Of a stretch of 64,000 bases of DNA, positions 25,292 to 33,910 are shown piece by piece (position 1 is the stretch's first letter; the number at the start of each line of letters is the position of its first letter). The notes beneath the pieces are model-generated. The model saw nothing but the letters and a program-made list of their open reading frames with translations, ran no database searches and had not been told where the DNA came from. The stretch comes from Ignavibacteriales bacterium (GTDB lineage Bacteria > Bacteroidota > Ignavibacteria > Tepidaquicellales > Tepidaquicellaceae), in the NCBI GenBank assembly GCA_020635255.1, contig JACKAC010000001.1, forward strand, positions 496,001-560,000, given 5' to 3'. A program made the translations under genes and the position numbers.

Positions 25292-25717
25292 ATGGAGAAG
25301 GAATACTTAATTAGTCATCCATCGCAATTAAACAACCTTTCTGTATTCCCTTTGAAGCGCAATCAATCAATTGGAAAGATTCGATTAGGTGGAAATATGT
25401 TGAACAATCCTAAAGTAGAATTCTTTGAAAACTTATTAAACAAAAACTATTATTCCTGTGGGTGTAGCGAAGGAGCCAAGGGCTTAGTAGTAGGCCTAAT
25501 ATTAGGATTTGGATTTATTATCTATAAGTACATTGAATCTCACATTTCTATAATAAATGCAATTGTTATAATTTTAGTTTCATTTCTAGGTTTTTCTATA
25601 ATAGGAAAGTCTATTGGATTAATTATTGCGAATAAACGGTTAAAAAACTCAATTTCTGAAATCAAAAGTGTTTGGCCACCTGAAAAAGAACATTATGAAA
25701 ATATTCACTGTGGATAA
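25292..25717 (+). CDS. Hypothetical membrane protein, 141 aa
   Basis: A soluble N-terminal ~55 residues is followed by Y-Y-S-C-G-C-S-E-G, then two membrane helices (~67-85 and ~91-112) and a short basic C-terminal tail ending in H-C-G. No family is recognised. It lies 11 bases after the metzincin gene and 17 before the acyltransferase, so the three are likely one operon. The C-x-C pair at the membrane edge could bind metal or be modified; that is only a suggestion. Confidence 0.6.
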   Translation: MEKEYLISHPSQLNNLSVFPLKRNQSIGKIRLGGNMLNNPKVEFFENLLNKNYYSCGCSEGAKGLVVGLILGFGFIIYKYIESHISIINAIVIILVSFLGFSIIGKSIGLIIANKRLKNSISEIKSVWPPEKEHYENIHCG

Positions 25718-25734
25718 TTTACTAAAGGCATTCA

Positions 25735-26574
25735 ATGCAAGAATCAAAAACTGGACCTGGTTGGTCTTTAAATAAACGAGATCCAAATATTATTAAGAAG
25801 ATCCTGCCTCTTCTTGAATTGCAGTATAAATACTATTTTTGTGTTAAAAGTGATGGCTGGGAAAACATACCTAATGGGAAAGTTTTACTAGCAGGCTCTC
25901 ACAATGGTGGCTTAGGTTCTCCCGATCTTGGTATGTTCATGTATGATTGGTTTTCCCATTTTGGAGTAGAACGTGAATTATATGGATTAATGCACAAAAT
26001 GGTTTGGAAATTTATGCCATCAGTAGCAGAATCGTTAGAAAAATTTGGAGCAATAGTTGCACATCCTATAGTTGCCAATAAAGCATTTAAGAGGGGAGCA
26101 TCAGTGCTTGTATACCCCGGTGGTGGAAAAGACGTGTTTCGTCCTTTTCATTTATGGAATAAAATTTTTTTTAACGGTCATAAAGGATTTATAAAACTTG
26201 CTTTAAAAGAAGATGTACCTATTATACCAGTAATTTCTGTAGGCGCTCATCATACCTTAATAGTTTTAGGTGATATACTACCTTTATTAAAAGAACTCCA
26301 TAAAATGGGGATGCCCTGGCCTTTCGGAATAGAACCGGAAGTTGCACCAATCTTTCTTGGTTCACCGTGGGGAGTAGGAATTGGTCCTATGCCAAATATT
26401 CCTTGGCCAACAAAAATCTATATTAGAATTTGTAAACCGATTGAGTTACCTAAACCCAAGAAAGGGCAAAAAAACCTCTCATCTGAGAGAGAATATGTGA
26501 ATGAATGTTATGATCATATCACTACAATTATGCAAAAAGAGCTTGATAAATTGATTGAAGAATCTTCGTATTAG
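25735..26574 (+). CDS. PlsC/LPLAT-family acyltransferase (DGAT-like branch)
   Basis: A 279-residue acyltransferase of the lysophospholipid/diacylglycerol acyltransferase family, which moves fatty acyl groups from acyl-CoA or acyl-ACP to an alcohol. The catalytic block is S-H-N-G-G-L-G-S-P-D at ~55-64 (H-x-n-D type). It is followed by F-G-A-I-V-A at ~103 and V-L-V-Y-P-G-G-G-K-D at ~124, the counterpart of the acceptor-binding P-E-G motif, then I-P-V-I-S-V-G-A at ~160. The pattern is closer to LPLAT proteins that act on hydrophobic alcohols than to classic PlsC. In an island with a polyprenyl synthase, the acceptor could be a terpenoid alcohol (inference). Confidence 0.75.
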   Translation: MQESKTGPGWSLNKRDPNIIKKILPLLELQYKYYFCVKSDGWENIPNGKVLLAGSHNGGLGSPDLGMFMYDWFSHFGVERELYGLMHKMVWKFMPSVAESLEKFGAIVAHPIVANKAFKRGASVLVYPGGGKDVFRPFHLWNKIFFNGHKGFIKLALKEDVPIIPVISVGAHHTLIVLGDILPLLKELHKMGMPWPFGIEPEVAPIFLGSPWGVGIGPMPNIPWPTKIYIRICKPIELPKPKKGQKNLSSEREYVNECYDHITTIMQKELDKLIEESSY

Positions 26575-26653
26575 TAATAAAATAATAAGTTATTTATTTG
26601 AAATTTTAGTTGCTATTTTAATTTAACTTAATTAATTTTAAAAAAAGAAAAAA

Positions 26654-27172
26654 ATGGGAAGCTTACCCGACCTCTCCGATTTAAAAGATATCCTGAAAGA
26701 CATTAAATTACGAACAGATTCAGAGATTGATGCTGTTGTTGATGCAAATGCTGACATAAATGCGAACGTTAATGGAACGTTAAACCTTAATACCAGTATG
26801 ACAGGTGATATCAATAAACCTGTTTCTGTATTGATCTTAGGTGACGAGAAAAAACCGGTATCAGCTTTTATCAAAGGTGACCCCAACAATCCTGTGGCCT
26901 TTTCAATGGAATTAATGAATTTGCCTAGGTTTACGGTACAGGACATTAAAGATATGATGAAAGTCAGACTGCATCTTCCCATGTATCAACAAGCATGTTT
27001 CAAATTTTTGGGACATGAATTGTTTTCAATTTGTCTTGGTGGAGAAGCTCAAGCAATTACTGAGCCCTATGTTCCTAATTCACATGAACGATGCGAAGTT
27101 ACGTGTTGTGAGGTTGATACTACTCCCTTCCCTGGTGATAATAAAGAAGTGAAATATAAAGAAGCCGAATGA
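26654..27172 (+). CDS. Hypothetical protein, 172 aa, island-specific
   Basis: A soluble protein with no recognised family. Residues ~25-85 contain short repeating beta-like units (A-D-I-N-A-N-V-N-G-T-L-N-L-N, D-I-N-K-P-V-S-V-L-I-L-G-D, K-K-P-V-S-A-F-I-K-G-D, N-N-P-V-A-F-S-M-E). This suggests a small beta-solenoid or a strand-turn array with the theme P-V-x-x-x-I-x-G-D. The C-terminal part carries six cysteines, including C-E-V-T-C-C-E-V. The stop overlaps the next start as ATGA, so it is coupled with the Ig-like gene at 27169. A structural or surface role seems more likely than an enzymatic one. Confidence 0.55.
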   Translation: MGSLPDLSDLKDILKDIKLRTDSEIDAVVDANADINANVNGTLNLNTSMTGDINKPVSVLILGDEKKPVSAFIKGDPNNPVAFSMELMNLPRFTVQDIKDMMKVRLHLPMYQQACFKFLGHELFSICLGGEAQAITEPYVPNSHERCEVTCCEVDTTPFPGDNKEVKYKEAE

Positions 27173-27927
27173 GGAAAGTAATTTCAAATAATTTAAAAGA
27201 TAATCTTCGCATTGAAAATGATGTTATAACAATATCTGGAATACCCCCTTATATGAACGGAAATATGATGATATCTAATGAGCAAGATGAAATCTTATTC
27301 ATTAAGGAAGTTCCCCTCAGCAATAGTACTGATGTAAAAAAAGGATTACAGTTAGATAAAATAGTCTTAAACCGTTCTATCCGCCCCGGGGTAAAAAAAG
27401 ATTTAAACATACATTTGCCATTACCATCCCAAACCTTACCTGGAGAATATGAAACTTTTATTGATCTAGAAACAACCAAGAAAAAAATAATTATTAAAGT
27501 TGAAAAATATTTGAATTATAAGGTTGAACCTTCAAGTTTTTTATTCCAGGGTTTTTCTGCAGGCAAAACATTTACACAAACTTGTACAATTTTTAACGAT
27601 GGAAATATTCCATTTACTCTACCAACCCTAAATAAAAGCTTGGCTTTTGATATTGATTTCCTTTGTAAAAGTCTTTCTCTGGCATTAGAAGAAAAAGCTG
27701 ACGAAGGGTTCTCTTCATTAGTAGATGATGCGATTAAAAATGTTCGTAATCATAATTCTATGTTTATTGGCGTTTCCTTAGCGGAAGCAGGTAAAGTGAT
27801 TGAACCTGGGCAAGAACTTAAAATTAATATTACATTTTCCATTCCCAAGGATTGTAAAATAAATGGTTGTATCAAAGGAAGAGTTCGATTTATTGATCAA
27901 ATGTTGAATTATAAATTTATTCAATAA
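27169..27927 (+). CDS. Ig-like beta-sandwich protein, 252 aa
   Basis: The protein reads as two consecutive Ig-like/COG1470-style beta domains. The first ends with the L-P-G-E-Y-E-T-F-I-D-L-E-T signature (~91-103). The second starts near V-E-P-S-S-F-L-F and includes C-T-I-F-N-D-G-N-I-P-F-T-L-P and a final G-R-V-R-F-I-D strand. There is no signal peptide, so it is probably cytoplasmic. The start overlaps the previous stop (ATGA). The same L-P-G-x-Y pattern recurs in the gene at 28593, and related beta domains occur in those at 27948 and 30922. I infer that they form one assembly. Confidence 0.55.
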   Translation: MRKVISNNLKDNLRIENDVITISGIPPYMNGNMMISNEQDEILFIKEVPLSNSTDVKKGLQLDKIVLNRSIRPGVKKDLNIHLPLPSQTLPGEYETFIDLETTKKKIIIKVEKYLNYKVEPSSFLFQGFSAGKTFTQTCTIFNDGNIPFTLPTLNKSLAFDIDFLCKSLSLALEEKADEGFSSLVDDAIKNVRNHNSMFIGVSLAEAGKVIEPGQELKINITFSIPKDCKINGCIKGRVRFIDQMLNYKFIQ

Positions 27928-27947
27928 CTACATTAATTTTTTTCAAA

Positions 27948-28586
27948 ATGGAAAGCACTAAAAATAGCTTTGAAGGTTTATTTTCTCTAGCATCTGATTT
28001 GTCTCGTTCAACATTTAATTTTATAATGGATTTCAATGAAAAATCTTTAAATGCAATTAAAGGTACTTCGAATGAAATAATTGAGGAGTTTCCAAATCTT
28101 CTGAATTTTCATCGAAATGATGATTGCTCTTGTTGTCCCCCTAAGCATGAGTGCCCACCTCAGTGCTTAGCGGCAATTACCCGTAATGCATACAAAGGAG
28201 AAAGAATTGTTGTTCCATTCAAAATAAAAAATGTTCAAAAAGTTAACAAACATTATAGAGTAGGAGTTAGAACTTTAAAAGATGATACAGGAAATACTGC
28301 TCCAAGCCAACCAGCCTTAAACAGATCAGAAGTGACCCTCCAACCAGGTGAGTCAGAAATGATTTTTGTCTCAATTGACTTAGTAAAATTTGAGACGGGA
28401 CACACCTATAATACAAATATTGTAATTAGAGAAAAGGATATAAATCAAAATGTTTGCCTTCACTTAAATGTATTACCCTATTCAAATATTCCTGAGTCAA
28501 AACCTTGGAGCGAAAAAAGATTGACTACACATTTTCAAGGTTGGCAATCGCACTTTTATTGTGACTCACCAATAAAAAAAGGGTAA
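27948..28586 (+). CDS. Phasin-like helix plus Ig-like domain protein, 212 aa
   Basis: Residues 1-50 form an amphipathic helical segment (F-E-G-L-F-S-L-A-S-D-L-S-R-S-T-F-N-F-I) reminiscent of phasin-type granule coat helices. A cysteine-rich linker follows (D-D-C-S-C-C-P-P-K-H-E-C-P-P-Q-C, ~61-76). After it comes a beta domain of about 110 residues with the L-Q-P-G-E-S-E-M-I-F-V-S-I strand pattern of Ig-like folds. There is no signal peptide. It lies 20 bases after the previous gene and 6 before the next one. The combination of a surface-seeking helix and an Ig domain is shared with the gene at 28593. Function is not established. Confidence 0.55.
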   Translation: MESTKNSFEGLFSLASDLSRSTFNFIMDFNEKSLNAIKGTSNEIIEEFPNLLNFHRNDDCSCCPPKHECPPQCLAAITRNAYKGERIVVPFKIKNVQKVNKHYRVGVRTLKDDTGNTAPSQPALNRSEVTLQPGESEMIFVSIDLVKFETGHTYNTNIVIREKDINQNVCLHLNVLPYSNIPESKPWSEKRLTTHFQGWQSHFYCDSPIKKG

Positions 28587-28592
28587 ATTAAT

Positions 28593-29312
28593 ATGTATAA
28601 TGAAACAAATTTTATTTCTAAAGAATTAGAAACCTTATTTGAGGAAGTCTCGAGGGCAAATACTGAGATAATTTCCGAAACTACAAAGTTTCTTGGAAAT
28701 ATTGGGAAGATAGATTTTAAGCAACAGGATTTTTCAATCATTCAACAAAAACTAATTTCAGATACTATAAAATCAATTGTAGATCTAAGCGTCAAAAATA
28801 CAACTAATCTTATTAAAGTCTTTGTCACATTTAGTAAAAATATTAATGAAGCAATCTACACTCCAAATGGGAAGGTAAATTATAATCCAAATACTAGCTC
28901 CGCTGATATACCGGCATTTGAAGTTCCAACAACTGCGCCGGCTGGCGGAAAAACAACTATTTCTGTATTAATTACAAATAATGAGGAAAAAGATATACAA
29001 TGTGTGATAGAAAATTCTAAGTTTGTTAATGAAGTTAACAAATCTTCATTTAATACAAAAATCTCTTTTAAACCGAGTTCATTTATCATAAATAGGGATA
29101 ATCCCAAGAAAATTGAAGCTGAAATTTCAGTGCCCAAAAATGTGCTTCCAGGAATCTATAGATCTCACGTAAATATAAAAGGATTTGAGAAAACCTATTT
29201 TGATATTGTTTTGGAAGTTACTCCTCTTGAGAAAAGCAAAACTGCGAGTAAAAAATCATCTACTAAAGCAAAAAGTTCTTCATCAAAAAATAATACTTCC
29301 TCTAAAAAATAA
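28593..29312 (+). CDS. Phasin-like helical domain plus Ig-like domain with Lys/Ser tail
   Basis: A 239-residue protein in three parts. Residues ~1-95 are long amphipathic helices (E-L-E-T-L-F-E-E-V-S-R-A-N-T-E-I-I-S-E-T and D-T-I-K-S-I-V-D-L-S-V-K-N) in the style of phasins. Residues ~105-215 form an Ig-like domain containing I-S-V-P-K-N-V-L-P-G-I-Y. The last ~25 residues are a low-complexity Lys/Ser tail. It has no signal peptide. Phasins coat polyester or lipid inclusions with such helices, and a basic tail could bind nucleic acid, as in some phasins. It ends the plus-strand set and faces the minus-strand lipid genes. Confidence 0.6.
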   Translation: MYNETNFISKELETLFEEVSRANTEIISETTKFLGNIGKIDFKQQDFSIIQQKLISDTIKSIVDLSVKNTTNLIKVFVTFSKNINEAIYTPNGKVNYNPNTSSADIPAFEVPTTAPAGGKTTISVLITNNEEKDIQCVIENSKFVNEVNKSSFNTKISFKPSSFIINRDNPKKIEAEISVPKNVLPGIYRSHVNIKGFEKTYFDIVLEVTPLEKSKTASKKSSTKAKSSSSKNNTSSKK

Positions 29313-29320
29313 TTATTAAG

Positions 29321-29845
29321 TTATTTTGGGGTAATTAAATAATCAAAGACGGGTTTTTGTTTTTCTAAAGGTTGTAAACTAAGTGACGGTTCTTGGCAAT
29401 TCCAGTTTTCATTAAAATCCTCCCATAATTCTCTTAATCTATGATTCAGTGGTCCTTCTGTAAGTAAAGTAATCATCAATTGATAAACTTCGTTCAATTC
29501 TTTAAATGATCCTTTTATGTTTATTTCATTTTGAGCAATAGCGCCATCGATAGTTATCATACCATTCATTATTTTTTTTAACGTTAGTGAAGAACAAATA
29601 AATTCAGTATTTGCTTTACCTTTTTTTTCCTTCGCAACTAATATATAATCATCATCTTTTCTTGCCTTTAAATAAACTTTACAGTTGTCAATATCGATAG
29701 TGGTATGTTTTCCTGAAGTAACCTTACATAGTAGTTCAAAGGCATATTGATTTTCATATTTTATGATGTCTACTAATTTACAAATCATTTCAATAAGGAT
29801 ATCTGCATTATTTCTTTTATGTAATTGGACTTCTGGTTGTATCAT
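29321..29845 (-). CDS. SCP2-like lipid-binding protein, 174 aa
   Basis: A soluble protein. The central segment L-T-L-K-K-I-M-N-G-M-I-T-I-D-G-A-I-A-Q, then E-I-N-I-K-G-S-F-K-E-L (~90-118), follows the sterol carrier protein 2 pattern. In that pattern a helix and the phrase A-x-x-x-G-x-I-x-I-x-G lead to a last amphipathic helix lining a hydrophobic tunnel. The family carries sterols, fatty acids or isoprenoids. It is the last gene of the minus-strand set, 12 bases after the CrtC/AttH-like gene and 8 bases from the convergent plus-strand set. The match is by eye, so moderate. Transport of the island's terpenoid product is an inference. Confidence 0.5.
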   Translation of the reverse strand: MIQPEVQLHKRNNADILIEMICKLVDIIKYENQYAFELLCKVTSGKHTTIDIDNCKVYLKARKDDDYILVAKEKKGKANTEFICSSLTLKKIMNGMITIDGAIAQNEINIKGSFKELNEVYQLMITLLTEGPLNHRLRELWEDFNENWNCQEPSLSLQPLEKQKPVFDYLITPK

Positions 29846-29857
29846 GTCTATTGATTA

Positions 29858-30925
29858 TTAATGTACATATTCTGCATAAAAAAAAGCATTTTCGAATAAT
29901 TCTGCTTTCTTACGAAGATTTTGCTTTATTAAGGCATGACCACTTAGCTCTTTTAAAAAAGTAAAATTTTTTGTCTGATTATCAGGTACTATCAATTCTG
30001 TTTGAGTTTCAGTATCCATGACTATAAGTATATTGTCTACCTCATCTTTTGCTCTAACAATTAATTGATATGGCGTTTTGATAGTTCTATCGCTGAAGAC
30101 AGAAGCCATTGCTCCCGGTAAGATCGGATGAAGTTCAGTACTAGTTGACCATTTAATTTGAATATCTATTGTTGCTCCCAAAAATACTTTATTTAAAGTT
30201 TTATTATTATAAATAAACAATATTGGAGAGCCTATTCTTGAAAAATCATTATTATTGCTTCTATGCAATACAAAAGTCCAGCTCGCACCTTTAGCATCTG
30301 TAGTATTAATTACAAACCACGTCCAGCCAATGTTACCCCAATTGAATCTCCCAAAATTCCTATCGTGGTACCCATACCATTGGTCCGTTACACTGATTCT
30401 CTTATTTCCAATCCCAATAATTCCAGCCATTTTATAATCAGGAATAACTCCCCAGCCCATAAATCCTTTACCAAAAGGAGCTAGCTCAGGTATATAAATT
30501 GGATCAGAATTGGTTTTTCCTACCAACTTAAATTCAATTTCAGATTGTTTATTGCTTACGTCAAGCTTTGATACATTATGATGAATAGCAAAATTAATAT
30601 TTTTGCAAATATACTGGAAAGGGAACAGGTTTAAATCCAACTTATCCCATTTTGTATTTCGAGCAAATCCATAAGTCTCCATTATGTTCGGATTAGAAAT
30701 ATTCCCATGAATAAATCCTTTAGGGACTGTTAGAAAAAATGTATCTGTTATATATCCTGTTTCGGGTTTTCCATTAAAACATATATTATATAAAAATCTT
30801 ACCTTAGTTTTAGGATCGTAAAGGATATAGTGATACCAATCTTTCCAATCATTTGGACAATATGGATCTTTAAATGGTATCTTAAATTCCTCAAGTAAGT
30901 ATAAAATTTGATTTTCAACGATCAT
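29858..30925 (-). CDS. CrtC/AttH-like (hydroxyneurosporene synthase-type) lipocalin-fold protein
   Basis: A 355-residue protein of the CrtC/AttH superfamily, whose members include carotenoid 1,2-hydratases and AttH-like isoprenoid-modifying proteins. The hallmark is D-Q-W-Y-G-Y-H-D-R-N-F-G (~183-194), followed by W-G-N-I-G-W-T-W-F-V, matching the family's G-x-x-Y-H-D-H-N-x-G and W-x-W segments. An N-terminal W-x-D-W-Y-H-Y precedes the first barrel. There is no signal peptide, unlike AttH. The start overlaps the preceding gene's stop as ATGA, so it is coupled to the Ig-like protein. It may hydrate or cyclise the chain made by the polyprenyl synthase two genes upstream. Confidence 0.7.
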   Translation of the reverse strand: MIVENQILYLLEEFKIPFKDPYCPNDWKDWYHYILYDPKTKVRFLYNICFNGKPETGYITDTFFLTVPKGFIHGNISNPNIMETYGFARNTKWDKLDLNLFPFQYICKNINFAIHHNVSKLDVSNKQSEIEFKLVGKTNSDPIYIPELAPFGKGFMGWGVIPDYKMAGIIGIGNKRISVTDQWYGYHDRNFGRFNWGNIGWTWFVINTTDAKGASWTFVLHRSNNNDFSRIGSPILFIYNNKTLNKVFLGATIDIQIKWSTSTELHPILPGAMASVFSDRTIKTPYQLIVRAKDEVDNILIVMDTETQTELIVPDNQTKNFTFLKELSGHALIKQNLRKKAELFENAFFYAEYVH

Positions 30926-31947
30926 CTTTGAATTGAACCCAGTTCATTTAAAACGTTGCTTGTGGTCTTTGGTTTAGTTGGAGTTCCTTTTACTTTTTTT
31001 TTCAAATTTTTCTTACACAACTGATGTATAATATCATTTATTCTAGGAGAAACTTCCATCAACCCCAAAAGAAAAAACAAAAACCAACGTTCGGGTTCAT
31101 TTCCAATAAAGGAAATGATTTCATCAAAATTCTTATTGTTATGCAACTGGACTTCATTTTCAAATGCAATATCCTCAATGTCGTTTTCGACTAAGTTTAA
31201 TAGCCACCGCTCCCAAGTTTCCAATATCATAGTTTGGTTACTTTGATTTCCTATCACGTTGCGAATACCTTTATGAATGCCCGCATTAGTAGTAATCCAA
31301 TGGACAATCTGTGATCCTGACACTATTAAAACTCCATTTTTAAAAAACTTAGTTGTACATAATTTAGTAATGACTGTTTTTGTCTTTTTCTGATCCGCAA
31401 CATGTATTCCTTTTTCGCAAAGAATAAAAATTAATTCCAAAATCAACCATTTAGCTGGAATAATTTCAATACCAGATAGGCTGGACAAGATTCTACTGAC
31501 TTGTTCAGAATTATTAGGATAAATGCTTTTATTTGAATTTGATTTAAATAAAGGCAAATCTAGTTGAATAATTTTTTCTATAATTTCTGGTGAGTTAGAA
31601 ACCCTATCGATTGCAATCTTGACTCTTACCGAACAATTCTGGAAACCTGAAAAAAGAATTGTTGTATAAAAAGATTTTTTTTTAGTAGATATAGCCGGTA
31701 CAGTGATGCTAAAATTCATTGATGAGGTTGAGCCCGATGCCAAATAAAGATACTGAGGCTGGACTTTGCAATGAATCGGATACAGAACTCCTTTCTCGTC
31801 AATCCAATCCTCAACCTTGGGTTGTATTACAGCTGGGGCTACAAACTTACTTTTTATAGAAATCCTCAATAATATTATTGATTGTGTAGAAACAGAAAGC
31901 ACAATTTCTTTAGCAGGTTGTTCAATTGGAATGAATTTGATCATCAA
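30922..31947 (-). CDS. Ig-like domain protein with helical C-terminus, 341 aa
   Basis: The N-terminal ~115 residues form a beta-rich domain with S-S-M-N-F-S-I-T-V-P-A...Y-T-T-I-L-F-S-G-F-Q-N-C-S-V-R-V-K-I-A-I. This is the same Ig-like pattern seen in the plus-strand genes 27169 and 28593. The remaining ~220 residues are helical with a basic tail and resemble nothing I know. There is no signal peptide. It lies between the polyprenyl synthase (21-base gap) and the CrtC-like gene (ATGA overlap), so it is part of the lipid operon. It could be the adaptor that ties the enzymes to an Ig-domain scaffold (inference). Confidence 0.55.
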   Translation of the reverse strand: MMIKFIPIEQPAKEIVLSVSTQSIILLRISIKSKFVAPAVIQPKVEDWIDEKGVLYPIHCKVQPQYLYLASGSTSSMNFSITVPAISTKKKSFYTTILFSGFQNCSVRVKIAIDRVSNSPEIIEKIIQLDLPLFKSNSNKSIYPNNSEQVSRILSSLSGIEIIPAKWLILELIFILCEKGIHVADQKKTKTVITKLCTTKFFKNGVLIVSGSQIVHWITTNAGIHKGIRNVIGNQSNQTMILETWERWLLNLVENDIEDIAFENEVQLHNNKNFDEIISFIGNEPERWFLFFLLGLMEVSPRINDIIHQLCKKNLKKKVKGTPTKPKTTSNVLNELGSIQR

Positions 31948-31968
31948 CAGTTGTATCTATTTTAATAA

Positions 31969-33060
31969 TTAGAGGTTTCTATACACAACATAGTTGACCA
32001 ATTCAGCTATGAAGCGTCTATCTGCAAATTCACATTCCCATTGCTCTTCTGGTTGTATCGAAGATGATCTTAAAAATGTCATTTCATCTAATAATACCTG
32101 AGCCTTATGAGCATACTTTTGGGCAAGTTTTTTACCATGCTCGATACTGCCACAACGTTTCATCTCATTTAAAATAAATTCCACATCTTTTTCAGTTTTT
32201 TCAGATCTCGGTTTCCTAAGAATATCTTTTATTAACTTGGAATGTATGCCCGAATTAGAGATCACATGATTAAGCATTATTGTTCTTTTTCCCTCGAAAA
32301 TATCCCCACCAATTTCCTTTCCGTATTTTTCTATTTCCCCAGTTAGATTTAGCAGGTCGTCTTGGATTTGGAACGCAATACCTAATGACATTCCAAATTC
32401 AGTTAGAATATGTAAGCTTTTATTAACTTCCATTTCATTCCATAACTTATTTCCAATAATATATCCAATACGACAAGGTTCAGCAATTGTATAATAACAA
32501 GTTTTAAATTTACACATCATTATATAATCCGTATCTTTTAGATTAAAGGTGTTATTGGCAATCCAATCTAATTCCATTGCTTGTCCCTCGACACTCTTTC
32601 TAGCCATTTGCTCAATTTCATGCATTATATATAAAGCTTTAGAAACACCAATTGATTTCAAGTTTTCAAGCAAAAATCCAAGTGCTAATACATTTGTAGC
32701 ATTTCCAATATTAATAGCTCTGGGTAAATCAAGCATTCTATGCATAGTCTCCTTACCACGCCTTTTTTCACTATAGTCCTGGCAATCGTCAATCACTAAA
32801 AAGGCATTATGATACATTTCGAGTGCAGCACTTGAAATTAGTGCGGATTGTGCCATTCCACCAACCGCGCGGGCAACACTAATACAAATGGCAGGTCTTA
32901 AAGCCTTTCCTTTTCTAAAAGGATAATCCAATAAATATTGATATAGAGTGGAGTAGGCATCCTTAATCTTACTTTTTTTAATAGTGAGTTCATGTATTTT
33001 TTCAATTACAATATCTCGTGTATAATCTAATGTCTCATTTATTATTGATTCATTATACAT
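31969..33060 (-). CDS. Polyprenyl diphosphate synthase (isoprenoid chain elongation)
   Basis: A 363-residue trans-prenyltransferase that joins isopentenyl diphosphate units to an allylic primer. Visible are G-K-A-L-R-P at ~51-56, the first aspartate-rich motif D-D-C-Q-D at 91-95 followed by E-K-R-R-G-K, and the second motif F-Q-I-Q-D-D-L-L-N at 230-238. There the usual last Asp is Asn. F87, four residues before the first motif, is bulky and would favour a shorter C15-C20 product. The protein is longer than a typical FPP/GGPP synthase (~300) by a C-terminal extension. It follows the methyltransferase by 7 bases. Family is certain, chain length inferred. Confidence 0.9.
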   Translation of the reverse strand: MYNESIINETLDYTRDIVIEKIHELTIKKSKIKDAYSTLYQYLLDYPFRKGKALRPAICISVARAVGGMAQSALISSAALEMYHNAFLVIDDCQDYSEKRRGKETMHRMLDLPRAINIGNATNVLALGFLLENLKSIGVSKALYIMHEIEQMARKSVEGQAMELDWIANNTFNLKDTDYIMMCKFKTCYYTIAEPCRIGYIIGNKLWNEMEVNKSLHILTEFGMSLGIAFQIQDDLLNLTGEIEKYGKEIGGDIFEGKRTIMLNHVISNSGIHSKLIKDILRKPRSEKTEKDVEFILNEMKRCGSIEHGKKLAQKYAHKAQVLLDEMTFLRSSSIQPEEQWECEFADRRFIAELVNYVVYRNL

Positions 33061-33067
33061 AAGAACC

Positions 33068-33910
33068 TTACTTTGAAATTATGCTTAACCCAATCCCAGG
33101 TAATATCTCTTTCCAGTAAAAATCTGAAAACCCAATACGCAAGAAAGTATCTTTTAATTCATTACTAGTGTAGAGACGCAAAAAAAACGGATTTGCAGCT
33201 TTCGCATAGTGGATGCTATATGAATTATAAAAATTAGGAAATGGTTCAATTAAAAAAATAAAACCTTTTTTTCCTAAAGCCATATACACATTCTTTGCAA
33301 ATAAATCTAGATTAGTAAAATAACTACAACTCAATTGGCAGTGTACAATATCAAACTTTCCAAATAATTCAGAGGGTAAATTCTGTACATCGGCTTGAAA
33401 GAATGTCATATTAGTCATATGATGTTCTTTTGCATTATTGTAAGCTAAGGTTATCATCTCTTGAGATAAATCCACACATACAACTTCATCTTGCGGGACA
33501 CTTTTCGCTATAGTTATAGCTTCATATCCAGGGCCACATGCACAATCGAGCAATCGTATGTTTGGTGATAAATATTTCTTCAGTATCTCGAAAGATTTTT
33601 TGAATATGTATGATTTATACTCATGTGTCGCCATTTCATATTCTTCGGCACAATAATCAAAATATTTTACTTTTTCATAATCATCCGGAATCTTTTCCAT
33701 TGGATAATACTTTATGCCCTTCTTAGTAAACTGGCTTTTTTTCTTTTTGAATATTAATCCATGCGGGGTACTCCCAAACTCTTCTAACTTAATTTGTCCA
33801 TTTTCAGTAAAGATTGTAGCAGGATTTAATACTTTTTTTCCCCATTGGTTTAAGCTTAAAGTAAATATTGGACCCCAAACATCTCTATGTTTATCAAAAT
33901 TTAACTTCAT
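33068..33910 (-). CDS. Class I SAM-dependent methyltransferase
   Basis: A 280-residue methyltransferase. The SAM-binding motif L-L-D-C-A-C-G-P-G-Y-E-A lies at ~120-131, the acidic end of strand 2 is V-V-C-V-D-L-S, and motif II/III reads F-D-I-V-H-C-Q and K-G-F-I-F-L-I-E-P. This is the UbiE/MenG-like architecture often found on small or lipid substrates. An N-terminal ~75 residues precede the core and have no recognised domain. It is the first gene of the minus-strand lipid operon, upstream of the polyprenyl synthase. Methylation of a prenyl-derived product is plausible. The acceptor cannot be read from the sequence. Confidence 0.85.
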   Translation of the reverse strand: MKLNFDKHRDVWGPIFTLSLNQWGKKVLNPATIFTENGQIKLEEFGSTPHGLIFKKKKSQFTKKGIKYYPMEKIPDDYEKVKYFDYCAEEYEMATHEYKSYIFKKSFEILKKYLSPNIRLLDCACGPGYEAITIAKSVPQDEVVCVDLSQEMITLAYNNAKEHHMTNMTFFQADVQNLPSELFGKFDIVHCQLSCSYFTNLDLFAKNVYMALGKKGFIFLIEPFPNFYNSYSIHYAKAANPFFLRLYTSNELKDTFLRIGFSDFYWKEILPGIGLSIISK

